In this document: positions 1-8,992 of the stretch, piece by piece | Layout: each line of letters opens with the position of its first letter | Numbering within the stretch: position 1 is the first letter of the stretch | Origin: an uncultured Trichococcus sp. | GTDB lineage: Bacteria > Bacillota > Bacilli > Lactobacillales > Aerococcaceae | Direction: 5' to 3' | DNA length: 64,000 nt | Assembly: GCF_963663645.1 (NCBI RefSeq) | Contig: NZ_OY760503.1 | Span: 1,307,501-1,371,500, forward strand | Notes under the pieces: model-generated | What the model was told of the DNA's origin: nothing | What the model saw: the letters and a program-made list of their open reading frames with translations, nothing else | The model's database searches: none | Program-made: the position numbers and the translations under genes

Positions 1-14
1 AGGATGGAGAGAGA

Positions 15-800
15 ATGGGGTACAAAAACAATAATACAGGCTACAGAGACGGACTGTTGGAATCGAGAGCCGTAATCAAGAGACACAACTATGCTTTGCT
101 TCCGCATGATGGATTGGTGAAAAACGTCGTTCCCGGCTTTGAAAATTGCGAGGTCACCATTTTGGCTTCGCAAAAATTGGGAGCCAGCTTTGTGGATTAC
201 ATCATTTCCATGAAGGCGGGCGGCAAAAATGTGCAGGGCTTCGGAGCGGAAGGCGTCGAGACGTTCGTGTATGTTATGGACGGAAAACTGAAGGTAAGTG
301 ATGGAAACGAGAGTCATGAGCTGGAGACCGGTGGATATGTTTACTTGCCGGCTGGCGTGTTGATGCATTTGGAAAACAATCAGGAAGCTGATACAGAAAT
401 TTTCCTGTACAAAAAGCGTTACGAGCCACTCGAAGGACATAAAGCGCATAAAGTCGTGGGCAACAGCAACGACTTGGTTCCTAGCGAATATGAAGGGATG
501 AAAGATGTCTTGTTGTGGGATCTGTTGCCTGCAGATATCGGTTTTGACATGAATTTCCATATCCTTTCTTTCGAACCGGGCGCAAGCCATGGCTATATCG
601 AAACCCATGTGCAGGAACACGGAGCCTACATCCTATCGGGTCAAGGCATGTACAATTTGGACAACAATTGGATGCCTGTCGAGAAAGGCGATTATATCTT
701 CATGGGTGCTTATGTGCCGCAAGCCGCATACGCAGTCGGCAGAGGAGAGCCATTACGCTACCTTTATTCGAAGGACTGTAATCGCGATCCTAAAATTTGA
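15..800 (+). CDS. allE: (S)-ureidoglycine aminohydrolase AllE
   Basis: The 261-residue bicupin protein has the same length as Escherichia coli AllE as I remember it. AllE is a Mn-dependent enzyme that releases ammonia from (S)-ureidoglycine to give (S)-ureidoglycolate. Two beta-barrel cupin halves are visible, around residues 65-130 (segments [18 protein letters not shown] and [13 protein letters not shown]) and 180-250 ([18 protein letters not shown], then [17 protein letters not shown]). The start follows an AGGATGGAGAG ribosome binding site at the window edge, so the promoter and any upstream operon partner are out of view. allD begins 17 bp downstream, which agrees with consecutive pathway steps. 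The family call is confident; the substrate is supported by the neighbours. Confidence 0.93.
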   Translation: MGYKNNNTGYRDGLLESRAVIKRHNYALLPHDGLVKNVVPGFENCEVTILASQKLGASFVDYIISMKAGGKNVQGFGAEGVETFVYVMDGKLKVSDGNESHELETGGYVYLPAGVLMHLENNQEADTEIFLYKKRYEPLEGHKAHKVVGNSNDLVPSEYEGMKDVLLWDLLPADIGFDMNFHILSFEPGASHGYIETHVQEHGAYILSGQGMYNLDNNWMPVEKGDYIFMGAYVPQAAYAVGRGEPLRYLYSKDCNRDPKI

Positions 801-817
801 TGACAAGGAGCATATAA

Positions 818-1900
818 ATGGAAGGGACAGGAATAGAAGTTGAGGCGAAATTGGTTACTGTAATGCCTGATGAACTTCATCGACTGATCAAGAAAAAATT
901 AGAAGTAGCAGGACTGTATCCTGAGCAAGCTCAGGAGGTCGCCAACCATTTGGTGTTCGCGGATTCTTCCGGAATCCATTCCCATGGCGCCGTACGCGTC
1001 GATTACTATGCCGAAAGGATTGCTAAGGGTGGTCTGACACTTGAGCCTAAGGTTTCTTTCGAGAGGACAGGGGAAAGCACGGGAATCTTTCACGGCGACA
1101 ACGGAATCGGCCAGTATGTCGCGAACATGGGTTTGAAGGAAGCTGTTGCAATGGCTAAGGAAGCTGGTGTAGCGGTTGTGGGCATTTCCAAGATGAGCCA
1201 TAGCGGTGCACTTTCCTATTATGTAAAACAAGCAGCAGAGCAAGACCTGATTGCGATTGCCATGTGCCAATCCGATCCGATGGTTGTACCTTTCGGAGGC
1301 TCGGAGATCTATTATGGAACAAATCCGATTGCCTTTTCGGCACCAAGGAAAAATGGGCCACCGATCGTCTTCGATATGGCAACGACTGTGCAGGCTTGGG
1401 GAAAAGTCCTCGATGCCCGTGCAAAAAATAAAGCCATACCGGATACTTGGGCAGTGGATAAAGAGGGGAAACCGACAACCAATCCGCATGACGTGCATGG
1501 ACTGTTGCCGATTTCGGGTCCAAAAGGCTACGGACTGATGATGATGATCGATATTTTATCAGGCGTATTATTGGGCCTGCCTTTCGGGAAGCACGTTTCC
1601 TCCATGTATGACGAAATTTCTGAAGGACGCAACCTTGGGCAATTATATATCATCATCGATCCAAAAAAATTCACGGATATAGACAGTTTCAAAGAAAAAA
1701 TTGAGACCACAGTGGCGGAATTGCATGAAGTCAAACCGGCCGCGGGTTTCAGTCAAGTCTATTATCCAGGCGAAATCAACCAATTGAACTATGAAAAGCA
1801 TCAGCAGAAAGGCATCCCCGTCGAAGAGAGCATTTATGCTTATCTGAAAAGCGATCTGATTCATTTTGATCAATACGGCGGCAAGGGCGCTTTTGCGTAA
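818..1900 (+). CDS. allD: ureidoglycolate dehydrogenase AllD
   Basis: This 360-residue member of the Ldh_2/malate-L-lactate dehydrogenase family oxidises (S)-ureidoglycolate to oxalurate with NAD(P)+. Segments typical of AllD are present: GIHSHGAVRVDYYAERI near residue 50, MCQSDPMVVPFGG near 145, GTNPIAFSAP near 165 and GPKGYGLMMMIDILSGVLLG near 233. AAGGAG lies eight bases before this ATG. A later ATG at 863 would give a length closer to E. coli AllD but has no comparable ribosome binding site. The gene sits between allE and the fdrA-type gene, so oxalurate made here can pass directly to the carbamoyltransferase. Oxalurate production instead of urea release marks the anaerobic branch of allantoin breakdown. 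Confidence 0.93.
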   Translation: MEGTGIEVEAKLVTVMPDELHRLIKKKLEVAGLYPEQAQEVANHLVFADSSGIHSHGAVRVDYYAERIAKGGLTLEPKVSFERTGESTGIFHGDNGIGQYVANMGLKEAVAMAKEAGVAVVGISKMSHSGALSYYVKQAAEQDLIAIAMCQSDPMVVPFGGSEIYYGTNPIAFSAPRKNGPPIVFDMATTVQAWGKVLDARAKNKAIPDTWAVDKEGKPTTNPHDVHGLLPISGPKGYGLMMMIDILSGVLLGLPFGKHVSSMYDEISEGRNLGQLYIIIDPKKFTDIDSFKEKIETTVAELHEVKPAAGFSQVYYPGEINQLNYEKHQQKGIPVEESIYAYLKSDLIHFDQYGGKGAFA

Positions 1901-1958
1901 TTAAAACCAGATAGAAGCAATTAAAAAGAAACGGGAAACCGGGGGAGAGAGGCAATCA

Positions 1959-3731
1959 ATGTTACACACAATCATCAAATCAAACAGCTACCAGGATTCC
2001 ATCGTCTTGATGCTGTTGACGAATAAAATCAACACGGTTGCAGGAGTCACAAAAGTTTCCATCATGATGGGTACGCCTGCCAACAAAGACATCTTCAAAA
2101 CGGGAGGGCTGTACACGCCGGAACTGGAGAAAGCATCATCGAATGATATGGCTGTCGTCCTGGAAGTGGAGGATGAAGCGGTCATCGCTAACGTCATGGA
2201 AGAAATCGATCTTTTCCTGGAGGAACAGGCCAAAGGGAACAGCGGCGCTTCCGTGGAAGAAACTGCCCGTACGTGGGACAAAGCCCTAGAAATGGCAAAG
2301 GATGCTCAAGTCGCGCTCTTTTCGATCCCTGGTACCCATGCAGCTCTTGAAATCGAGCGTGCGCTTGATGCCGGCAAACATGTCTTCTGTTTCAGCGATA
2401 ATGTTTCGGTTGAAGATGAAAAACGCCTGAAAATGAAGGCGCATGAAAAAGGTCTGCTGCTGATGGGGCCGGATTGCGGAACAGGAATCATCAATGGCAT
2501 TCCATTGGCGTTCACAAATGTCATCAGACCCGGAAAAATCGGCATCGTCGGAGCTTCGGGAACAGGTATCCAAGAAGTTTCCACGCTTATCCATAAATTG
2601 GGGGGCGGCGTAACGAATGCGATCGGCACTGGCGGACGCGACCTGAAAGAGGACATCGGCGGCATCACGTTGATGGACGGTATCGTCACGTTGGAACAGG
2701 ACCCGAATACGGAAGTGATCGTCGTGATTTCCAAACCACCGGCAGTGATTGTCAGGGATAGAGTTCTCGCCTTGTTGAGAAAAATATCCAAACCAGCCGT
2801 AACCATCTTCCTGGGCGAAAAGCCGACTTACCACGAACCTAACCTTTACCATGCCTATACATTGGAGGAAGCGGCTGAACTGGCTGTCAAATTAGTGAAC
2901 AAAGAAACCATCGGCTCCGATACGGATGCAGTCGCTATTCCTGCCGTCAGCTTCTCCGCTGATCAAAAATACATAAAAGGTTACTACTCCGGCGGCACAT
3001 TGGCCAATGAAGCAGCCATGCTGATCAAAGATGGCCTCAACTTGAGCGGGGACGCTGAGAAAAAAGAAGGCTACATCCTGAAAAATGAGGGCTATGAAGT
3101 CCTTGATTTGGGGGATGACATTTATACGCAAGGAAAACCGCATCCGATGATCGATCCGGAAAAACGGATCGAAATGATCAGACAAGCCGCGGATGATCCG
3201 AAGACAGCCATCATCTTATTGGACATTGTTTTGGGATACGGCTCACACATGGACATGGCCAGCGAATTGGTGCCGGCCATCAAGGAAGCGAAGGCGAAAG
3301 CCGCTTCGGCAGGCAGAGAGTTGGCATTCGTTGCGACAATCGTAGGGACTGATGCCGATCCTCAGGACGGTCAAGCGCAGCAAAAAATCCTAGAAGATGC
3401 CGGAGTCGTCATCCGGATGAGCAACAACCAGGCTGTCCGCACGGCTTTGGCGATGCTGGGCATCCATATCCAGGACAACAAGAAAGATATGAAAGAAATC
3501 GATGCGCCTGCTTTTACGGAAGAATTGGCGCCTTCGCAAGCCATGTTGGACCTTCTGCATGCGAAAGAATTTTTGAACATCGGTCTGCGCAGTTTCTCCG
3601 ATACCATCCGTGAAAACGGTGGGAAAGCGACGCAATTCGATTGGCGTCCGGTTGCGGGTGGCAACGTCACCTTGCAGAAAGCTTTGTATTACTTGAATAA
3701 TTATCAGACTGAACAAACAGAAAGCATATAA
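1959..3731 (+). CDS. fdrA: FdrA/AllF, oxamate carbamoyltransferase subunit
   Basis: The 590-residue FdrA-family protein has tandem succinyl-CoA-synthetase-alpha-like folds. Nucleotide/CoA-binding style segments include LLMGPDCGTGIINGIPLAF and IGIVGASGTGIQEVSTLIHK near residues 165-205, and a second domain from about residue 330. In E. coli, FdrA with YlbE and YlbF (renamed AllF, AllG, AllH) has been assigned as oxamate carbamoyltransferase. That enzyme converts oxalurate and phosphate to oxamate and carbamoyl phosphate. Here fdrA, ylbE-like, ylbF-like and a carbamate kinase lie in that order, spaced 16-18 bp apart or overlapping, which matches the assignment. The start is preceded by GGGGGAGAG. 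Family is certain; the division of labour between subunits is not visible. Confidence 0.9.
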   Translation: MLHTIIKSNSYQDSIVLMLLTNKINTVAGVTKVSIMMGTPANKDIFKTGGLYTPELEKASSNDMAVVLEVEDEAVIANVMEEIDLFLEEQAKGNSGASVEETARTWDKALEMAKDAQVALFSIPGTHAALEIERALDAGKHVFCFSDNVSVEDEKRLKMKAHEKGLLLMGPDCGTGIINGIPLAFTNVIRPGKIGIVGASGTGIQEVSTLIHKLGGGVTNAIGTGGRDLKEDIGGITLMDGIVTLEQDPNTEVIVVISKPPAVIVRDRVLALLRKISKPAVTIFLGEKPTYHEPNLYHAYTLEEAAELAVKLVNKETIGSDTDAVAIPAVSFSADQKYIKGYYSGGTLANEAAMLIKDGLNLSGDAEKKEGYILKNEGYEVLDLGDDIYTQGKPHPMIDPEKRIEMIRQAADDPKTAIILLDIVLGYGSHMDMASELVPAIKEAKAKAASAGRELAFVATIVGTDADPQDGQAQQKILEDAGVVIRMSNNQAVRTALAMLGIHIQDNKKDMKEIDAPAFTEELAPSQAMLDLLHAKEFLNIGLRSFSDTIRENGGKATQFDWRPVAGGNVTLQKALYYLNNYQTEQTESI

Positions 3732-3747
3732 GGGAGGAGAAACAAGG

Positions 3748-5013
3748 ATGCATTATCAAACGATTGATGAAGCTAATCAAGCAGTAGCTGCTAAAATTGT
3801 CGCTGGCTCCCCTTTCTTAGTGGATGTTGTACCAGCAAAATCAGTGATCAAAGAATTTAACGAAGGGAAGGTCCTGCTGCATGCAGGTCCACCCATCAAA
3901 TATGAGCAAATGGTCGACCCGATCCAAGGTGCGTGTGTGGGTGCAGCGCTTTTCGAGGGCTGGGCAGAGAATGAAACGGATGCCAGAAAATTATTGGAAT
4001 CCGGAGAGGTTACCTTGATCCCTTGTCATCATGTCGATGCGGTCGGTCCTATGGGCGGGATCACTTCGGCAAATATGGCAGTTCTGATTGTGGAAAACAG
4101 GACAGATGGCAACCGCGCTTTCTGTACGATGAACGAAGGAATCGGCGCAGTGCTGCGTTTCGGAGCTTATTCCGAGGAAGTAGTCACTCGTTTGGGCTGG
4201 ATGCGCGATGTATTGGGCCCAACCTTAAGCAAAGCGCTGCAAACAAAAACCGGCGGACTGAACGTGAACGTACTGGTAGCCAAAGCGATCGCCATGGGAG
4301 ATGAATTCCACCAAAGAAACATCGCAGCCTCATTGGCCTTTTTGAAGGAAATGGCGCCGATCATCGTCGGATTGGATATGGATCAAAAAGAAAAAGAACA
4401 GGTCATGCAATTCTTGGCGGATACGGATCAATTCTTCCTGAACATCATGATGGCAGCAGCCAAAGCTGTCCTGGATGGCGCAAGAAAAATCCAAGAAGGC
4501 ACAATCGTTACTGCTATGTGCCGCAATGGCTATGAATTCGGTATCCGTATCGCCGGAATGGGGGATGAATGGTTCACAGGGCCGGTCAACACGCCGCAAG
4601 GCCTTTATTTCTCAGGCTTCAGTGAAGACGATGCCGCTCCGGATATGGGGGACAGCGCCATCACTGAGACATTCGGTGTCGGTGGCATGGCGATGATTGC
4701 AGCACCTGCAGTTACGCGCTTCGTAGGCAGCGGTGGCTTCCAGGATGCGCTACAGACAAGCAATGAAATGCGCGAAATCTGTATCGATCAGAATCCGAAC
4801 TTCTCCGTACCGACATGGGATTTCCAAGGCATCTGCCTGGGCATCGATGCCCGTAAGGTGGTTGAGACAGGCATCACACCGGTCATCAATACCGGCATCG
4901 CCAACAAAAAGGCTGGTTTGGGCCAAATCGGGGCGGGAACAGTGCATCCACCGATCGAATGTTTCGAAAAAGCCGTCTTGGCGTATGCGAAAAAACTTGG
5001 GTTTCAGGAATAA
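3748..5013 (+). CDS. allG: YlbE/AllG (DUF1116), oxamate carbamoyltransferase subunit
   Basis: This 421-residue protein of the DUF1116/YlbE family starts 16 bp after fdrA behind a GGGAGGAG ribosome binding site. Recognisable segments include LLHAGPPIKYEQMVDPIQGA near residue 47, HHVDAVGPMGGITSANMAV near 92 and AMCRNGYEFGIRIAGMGDEWF near 252. Glycine- and histidine-rich loops are conserved in this family. With FdrA and the YlbF-like protein it should form the oxamate carbamoyltransferase that makes carbamoyl phosphate from oxalurate. Without its neighbours I could only have called it DUF1116. Confidence 0.88.
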   Translation: MHYQTIDEANQAVAAKIVAGSPFLVDVVPAKSVIKEFNEGKVLLHAGPPIKYEQMVDPIQGACVGAALFEGWAENETDARKLLESGEVTLIPCHHVDAVGPMGGITSANMAVLIVENRTDGNRAFCTMNEGIGAVLRFGAYSEEVVTRLGWMRDVLGPTLSKALQTKTGGLNVNVLVAKAIAMGDEFHQRNIAASLAFLKEMAPIIVGLDMDQKEKEQVMQFLADTDQFFLNIMMAAAKAVLDGARKIQEGTIVTAMCRNGYEFGIRIAGMGDEWFTGPVNTPQGLYFSGFSEDDAAPDMGDSAITETFGVGGMAMIAAPAVTRFVGSGGFQDALQTSNEMREICIDQNPNFSVPTWDFQGICLGIDARKVVETGITPVINTGIANKKAGLGQIGAGTVHPPIECFEKAVLAYAKKLGFQE

Positions 5014-5031
5014 CAAAGGGGGATGGTCGCA

Positions 5032-5931
5032 GTGTTCATAAAGGCAGCTTACCATGACGAACGCTTGACGGACACGCTGCGCAATAAAAGCACTTGGCGC
5101 GTCCATAGCCTATTCAATAAAAGTTTGAACATTCAAAGCGCCGATCAGGAAAATCTGATGTTGATAGCAGGTACAGCCTCACCGCAGTTGCCGAAAGCGT
5201 TATATCTTCCGGATGACATGTTAGGGAAACTGGTCGGTACTGTTCAACCCGGCCAAACCGTCTCCATCTCGGACGGCAAGCTGATTTTCGACGGCTGCAC
5301 CATCGTTGCTGATGGAATACCTCAATATCAGTCCCGCTATACGACGGAACGAGGTTTGCATCAGGACAGTTTGCGGTATTACGTGTCATCGCTGGCAAAA
5401 GTCGAAAAATTAAACGGGTTCGATTTTCTGATGGCGGACTTGACGCAGGATTCATTTTTAGCAAATACTCCGGAAGGCAATCATATACTGAGGCTCTATT
5501 CGGGTGATGTTAGCAAAAGAACCGAGGCGATAAGTTACTTCATCGGCAGAGGTAAAGGATTGACGCCGTCAGGTGACGATCTTCTGGTGGGAGCTTTGGC
5601 AGCCGATCAGCTACTGGGGATGCTCCCGGCGGATACGGAAGGCCTGATCAGGAAGCGGTTAGCGCAAACTCCGAAGCCGACTACAACAGTAAGTGCGCAC
5701 TATCTGGCGTGCGCCCTGGATGGTCTTTACAACGAACCCATTCATCGGTTGCTGCACGTTTTGCGGCAGGAAAGTGAAGAAAAAGCCATAGAAGAATGCA
5801 TCAGACATATAATGGCTATCGGCCATACATCGGGAATGGATATGTTGACAGGCCTTACGGGTGCCCTGTTAGTATGGAACAGATTTGAAGGAGGATACAA
5901 TCAATGGCGAAAAGAGTTGTCATCGCTCTAG
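5032..5931 (+). CDS. allH: YlbF/AllH (DUF2877), oxamate carbamoyltransferase subunit
   Basis: This roughly 299-residue DUF2877 family protein is the third gene of the fdrA-ylbE-ylbF trio. The segment YFIGRGKGLTPSGDDLLVG near residue 168 is the family hallmark. The start is a choice. An ATG at 5023 lies directly against the AAAGGGGG ribosome binding site and is too close. The in-frame GTG at 5032 has nine bases of spacing and is preferred. The 3' end overlaps the carbamate kinase gene by 28 bp, which implies translational coupling. Role inferred from the E. coli AllFGH complex and from the operon. Confidence 0.86.
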   Translation: MFIKAAYHDERLTDTLRNKSTWRVHSLFNKSLNIQSADQENLMLIAGTASPQLPKALYLPDDMLGKLVGTVQPGQTVSISDGKLIFDGCTIVADGIPQYQSRYTTERGLHQDSLRYYVSSLAKVEKLNGFDFLMADLTQDSFLANTPEGNHILRLYSGDVSKRTEAISYFIGRGKGLTPSGDDLLVGALAADQLLGMLPADTEGLIRKRLAQTPKPTTTVSAHYLACALDGLYNEPIHRLLHVLRQESEEKAIEECIRHIMAIGHTSGMDMLTGLTGALLVWNRFEGGYNQWRKELSSL

Positions 5932-6845
5932 GCGGGAACGCAATCCTGCGTCCGAACCAAGAAGCGACGTTCGATAATCAGATGCACAACATCAAGATGA
6001 GTGCGGAACTGATCGCAAAAATAGAAAAATTGGATTATGAAATCGTTGTGACGCACGGAAATGGTCCGCAAGTCGGGAATATCCTGCGCCAAAACGAAGA
6101 AGCGAAGGCTTTTGTGCCACAGATGCCATTGGATGTCTGCAGCGCGGAATCGCAAGGATTCATCGGATATATGATGGAACAATCTTTGAAGAATGCTTTG
6201 CATGAGGAAGAATTGACGAGTGGCGTATTGACGTTATTGACGCAAACGGAGGTATCACCGGATGATCCAGCGTTCGATAATCCTACAAAACCGATCGGAG
6301 TCTTCTATTCTGAGGATGAAGCCGAGTTGTTGTCGGAGGAAAAAGGTTGGGTCATGATGGAAGATGCTGGAAGAGGCTACCGAAGGGTTGTCCCTTCCCC
6401 TCAACCGCAGAAAATCCATGGCGTGGAGTCCATCTTGAAGTTATTGAAACAGAATACGATCGTCATTGCAGGCGGCGGCGGGGGCATTCCTGTAGTCCGC
6501 AATAAAATCGGCCAAATATCCGGGATAGAAGCCGTTATCGACAAAGATCGCACCGGCAAGAAGTTGGCGGAACAACTGGATGCCGATGTATTCATGATGC
6601 TGACCGACGTCAGCAATGTCTACATCAATTACGGGAAACCGAACCAAGAAAAACTGGAAGAAATTTCCGTTTTGAAAGCGAAACAATATATGGATGAAGG
6701 CCAATTCGCAGACGGCAGCATGGGACCCAAAATGGAGGCAGCCATCGACTTTGCTATGCAAGGCAAAAAAGCCATCATCTGTTCATTGGATCAGGCAGCT
6801 GAAGCTTTATCCGGTTTTGCGGGTACGCGCATCGTCAACCGTTAA
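5904..6845 (+). CDS. allK: carbamate kinase (AllK/ArcC type)
   Basis: The 313-residue amino-acid-kinase-fold enzyme transfers the phosphate of carbamoyl phosphate to ADP, giving ATP, CO2 and ammonia. Visible motifs are VIALGGNAIL at the N terminus, VVTHGNGPQVGNILRQNE near residue 47, AGGGGGIPVV near 193 and DKDRTGKKLAEQLDAD near 213. The gene overlaps allH by 28 bp and ends the operon at a clear terminator. It therefore serves energy recovery from oxalurate rather than the arginine deiminase pathway; no arcA or arcB is nearby. The start ATG follows GAAGGAGG. Confidence 0.94.
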   Translation: MAKRVVIALGGNAILRPNQEATFDNQMHNIKMSAELIAKIEKLDYEIVVTHGNGPQVGNILRQNEEAKAFVPQMPLDVCSAESQGFIGYMMEQSLKNALHEEELTSGVLTLLTQTEVSPDDPAFDNPTKPIGVFYSEDEAELLSEEKGWVMMEDAGRGYRRVVPSPQPQKIHGVESILKLLKQNTIVIAGGGGGIPVVRNKIGQISGIEAVIDKDRTGKKLAEQLDADVFMMLTDVSNVYINYGKPNQEKLEEISVLKAKQYMDEGQFADGSMGPKMEAAIDFAMQGKKAIICSLDQAAEALSGFAGTRIVNR

Positions 6846-6857
6846 TTAAGAAACAAG

Positions 6858-6900
6858 AAAAACAGGAGGTTGTCTCATTGCGAGGCTGGCTCCTGTTTTT
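6858..6900 (+). terminator. intrinsic terminator of the all operon
   Basis: An 11-bp perfect stem, AAAAACAGGAG with CTCCTGTTTTT, starts 13 bp after the carbamate kinase stop and runs into a T-rich stretch. Confidence 0.85.
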
Positions 6901-6936
6901 TGTTGTGCCGACCAGCACGGACCAGCACGGCGAAAT

Positions 6937-7018
6937 AGCCCGCCAAAAGCAATTTGGCGGGCTGAAATGCAATGATCCACACAAAATAACCTTCCGAAAG
7001 CTGTTCGGAAGGTTATTT
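6937..7018. repeat. two perfect hairpins in the allK-pucR convergent gap
   Basis: AGCCCGCCAAA (6937-6947) pairs with TTTGGCGGGCT (6953-6963). AAATAACCTTCCGAA (6984-6998) pairs perfectly with 7004-7018. The first resembles the CCCGCC hairpins at 14.98-15.1 kb. The second, a 15-bp stem, could act as a bidirectional terminator. A 10-bp direct duplication, GACCAGCACG, lies just upstream at 6910-6929. Confidence 0.75.
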
Positions 7019-7071
7019 GTTGTATAAAGCAGCCGATTTTACCTGTGTATCCTCACACTCTACGCAAACGC

Positions 7072-7180
7072 GTTCTGATTTGCAGATACCACTACCGTTT
7101 CGCATCCGGCTGTCGTCCACAAAAGAGGTGAACGGCAGCCGGATGCTCCAACGTACGGGTGTCTAAACGCGAATCATCAC
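7072..7180 (-). repeat. structured 3' element, copy A
   Basis: Read on the minus strand, this element starts within a few bases after the pucR stop codon. It is nearly identical over about 105 nt to the element following hisIE at 62408-62517. It forms an 11-bp stem (GCATCCGGCTG with CAGCCGGATGC) topped by CGTTCAC/GTGGACG and a CTCTTTT loop, with weaker outer pairings. All four differences from copy B in the left stem arm are compensated in the right arm. The 338-bp allK-pucR gap is filled by this element, the hairpins at 6937-7018 and the allK terminator. Confidence 0.8.
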
Positions 7181-7183
7181 GCT

Positions 7184-8815
7184 CTATTCGTCGTCTTGGG
7201 AGAGTTCCAGGGCTAGTCTTAGGTTTAGGCTGAAGTTTGGATCATCGATCGGGGATCCGAGTATCTCTTCGCAATGGTTGATTCTGTACTTCACTGTGTT
7301 GCGGTGTATGAACATCGCTTTTGACGTGCGCGTGATTTCGCATTGGTAGTCAAGGTAGGTCTTCAGCGTCCGGCGCAATTCAATCATGGCGTCTTCTTCA
7401 GGATAAGCCAGTTCATGCAGCACCGATTGGCAGAAATATTTGATTTCGTCGGTCTGCATCCTTTCGAACAGGCTCAGCATGCCTTGCGGGCGATAATAGC
7501 TGATGCGCGGCTGTGGATCTTTAGCAAAACCTTCATCGAAAGCTATCTTGGCTTCGATGTAGGAGTTGGCGATCATGTCGATTTTTTCATAAGGGTGGCC
7601 ATAGGAGAACGCCAAGGAAATCGGAAGGACCTTCTCAAGTTCTTCTGCGGTTGTCCGCAGGATATCATCTATCGCCTCATTTTTGGACTGCAGCAAAAGA
7701 AGCAGGTGGTTTGTGCTTTTCAGCGGGAAAAGCAAGGCGTCACGGAAGTGGAAAGCCAACGCATCGGTCAGCCATTGGTTGGCCAATTGGATTTTCTCCC
7801 GGCTCAATTTATCTTTGAAAATCGAACTCTTTTCGTTCCGGCAATTGATGTAGATAACCTGATAATGATGGGAATTGATGATGCCGAAGCTTTGCCCCAA
7901 GTCGAGCCAATTTTTTTGCTTAAGTGCTGGGGATTGTTGGTTCTCAATCAATTGTTTGAAGTAATCACTGCGGATGTCCTGCTTGGACTCCTCCACTTTA
8001 AGATTTTTGTAGATGACGAACGATAAAACCATCGAGGCCTGATCAACCGCAAATTCCGATACGGGATAAGGGATCTGTTCCGGCCGCAAAATGATCAAAT
8101 AGTAAGGGAAATAGTTGTTCGCACGGATCGGATAGATGGAAACCTGCATCTCTTGGTTGTCCATATCGGTTATCAGAAAAGAGTCCGTTGTATCTGCCGA
8201 TAGATGCGGTTTTTTCTCATGCACTTGCCCCACATAATATTCGGCAGGCTTGCTGGATTGGGTGAAATGCTTGGAATGGGCGATCACCTGCCGGAAAGGA
8301 TTCAACAGGATGACCGGTGTTTTGATCATTTTGCCGAAATCAGAAATGAAGCGCGCAATACTCGCGTCGTTCATCAGCAGGTTCGAGAAACGCTTTTGGA
8401 TGTCCAAAGCAAAGCTCATCTGTTCTGTCTTTTGGTTCCACAAGTAGTTCAGCATCTGATGGGATAGTGTCCCGAGCGGGGTCGTGCTTGGAATTTGGAT
8501 CAAAGGGAAACGCACCGAATTGGCATAATTGATGATGGCATGATCGATTTCCGGAAGGAAGCGGCCGACTTTTATCCCCAGTCCAGCAGCATTCACACGC
8601 ATCAAAGAATCGATCAAAGGGATCAACCCTTGTTGGTCATTTTTGTAGCTCATGGCAGTCGTCAGCAAAAAAACGTCCTTTGGTATGTAGAACGCCACAT
8701 CTGGTGTCTCGGATATTTCGATGCTCGTCACTGCATGAGACAGATCTGCTCCGGCATTGAGCACTTTGAGATCGGAGAAGCGGGGCAAATCCAACAGTTC
8801 TTTCATTGTAGTCAT
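7184..8815 (-). CDS. pucR: PucR-family transcriptional regulator of purine catabolism
   Basis: The 543-residue protein has an N-terminal PucR sensor domain (about residues 5-125, beginning MKELLDLPRFSDLKVLNAGA) and a middle domain. A C-terminal PucR-type helix-turn-helix follows near residues 480-540 (TRTSKAMFIHRNTVKYRINH). PucR of Bacillus subtilis controls purine degradation genes in response to allantoin-type metabolites. Here it lies between the all operon and pucG, convergent with the former and divergent from the latter, which is typical for a local regulator. The ribosome binding site is AGGAGGGTT. Its 3' end is followed immediately by structured element A. Whether it activates, represses or does both is not visible. 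Confidence 0.9.
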   Translation of the reverse strand: MTTMKELLDLPRFSDLKVLNAGADLSHAVTSIEISETPDVAFYIPKDVFLLTTAMSYKNDQQGLIPLIDSLMRVNAAGLGIKVGRFLPEIDHAIINYANSVRFPLIQIPSTTPLGTLSHQMLNYLWNQKTEQMSFALDIQKRFSNLLMNDASIARFISDFGKMIKTPVILLNPFRQVIAHSKHFTQSSKPAEYYVGQVHEKKPHLSADTTDSFLITDMDNQEMQVSIYPIRANNYFPYYLIILRPEQIPYPVSEFAVDQASMVLSFVIYKNLKVEESKQDIRSDYFKQLIENQQSPALKQKNWLDLGQSFGIINSHHYQVIYINCRNEKSSIFKDKLSREKIQLANQWLTDALAFHFRDALLFPLKSTNHLLLLLQSKNEAIDDILRTTAEELEKVLPISLAFSYGHPYEKIDMIANSYIEAKIAFDEGFAKDPQPRISYYRPQGMLSLFERMQTDEIKYFCQSVLHELAYPEEDAMIELRRTLKTYLDYQCEITRTSKAMFIHRNTVKYRINHCEEILGSPIDDPNFSLNLRLALELSQDDE

Positions 8816-8888
8816 TAAAAAACCCTCCTAGTGGCTTTATTTTAAATGAAACCGCCATCATCATCAAGCGTTTATTTGGGCAAAACCC

Positions 8889-8949
8889 ACAAATTTCATA
8901 TGAATTTGTTCACAACGAACAATGACATTTTTGCTGAGAGTGGTAGGAT
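8889..8949 (+). promoter_or_regulatory. inverted repeats and candidate promoter upstream of pucG
   Basis: Two dyads lie in the pucR-pucG divergent region: ACAAATT-N7-AATTTGT (8889-8909) and TTGTTC-acaac-GAACAA (8907-8923). They abut a possible promoter, ATGACA (8922-8927), 16 bp, TAGGAT (8944-8949). The position next to a weak -35 suits an operator for PucR, but neither dyad is a proven PucR box. Confidence 0.4.
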
Positions 8950-8992
8950 GTAAGTAAATTATCAGACAAATATTCAATCTGGAGGAATCGTT

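Noticed and set aside
899-1498. 199-codon minus-strand frame inside allD
   Set aside because: Shadow of a strongly conserved gene, Cys/Arg/His-rich and without family resemblance.
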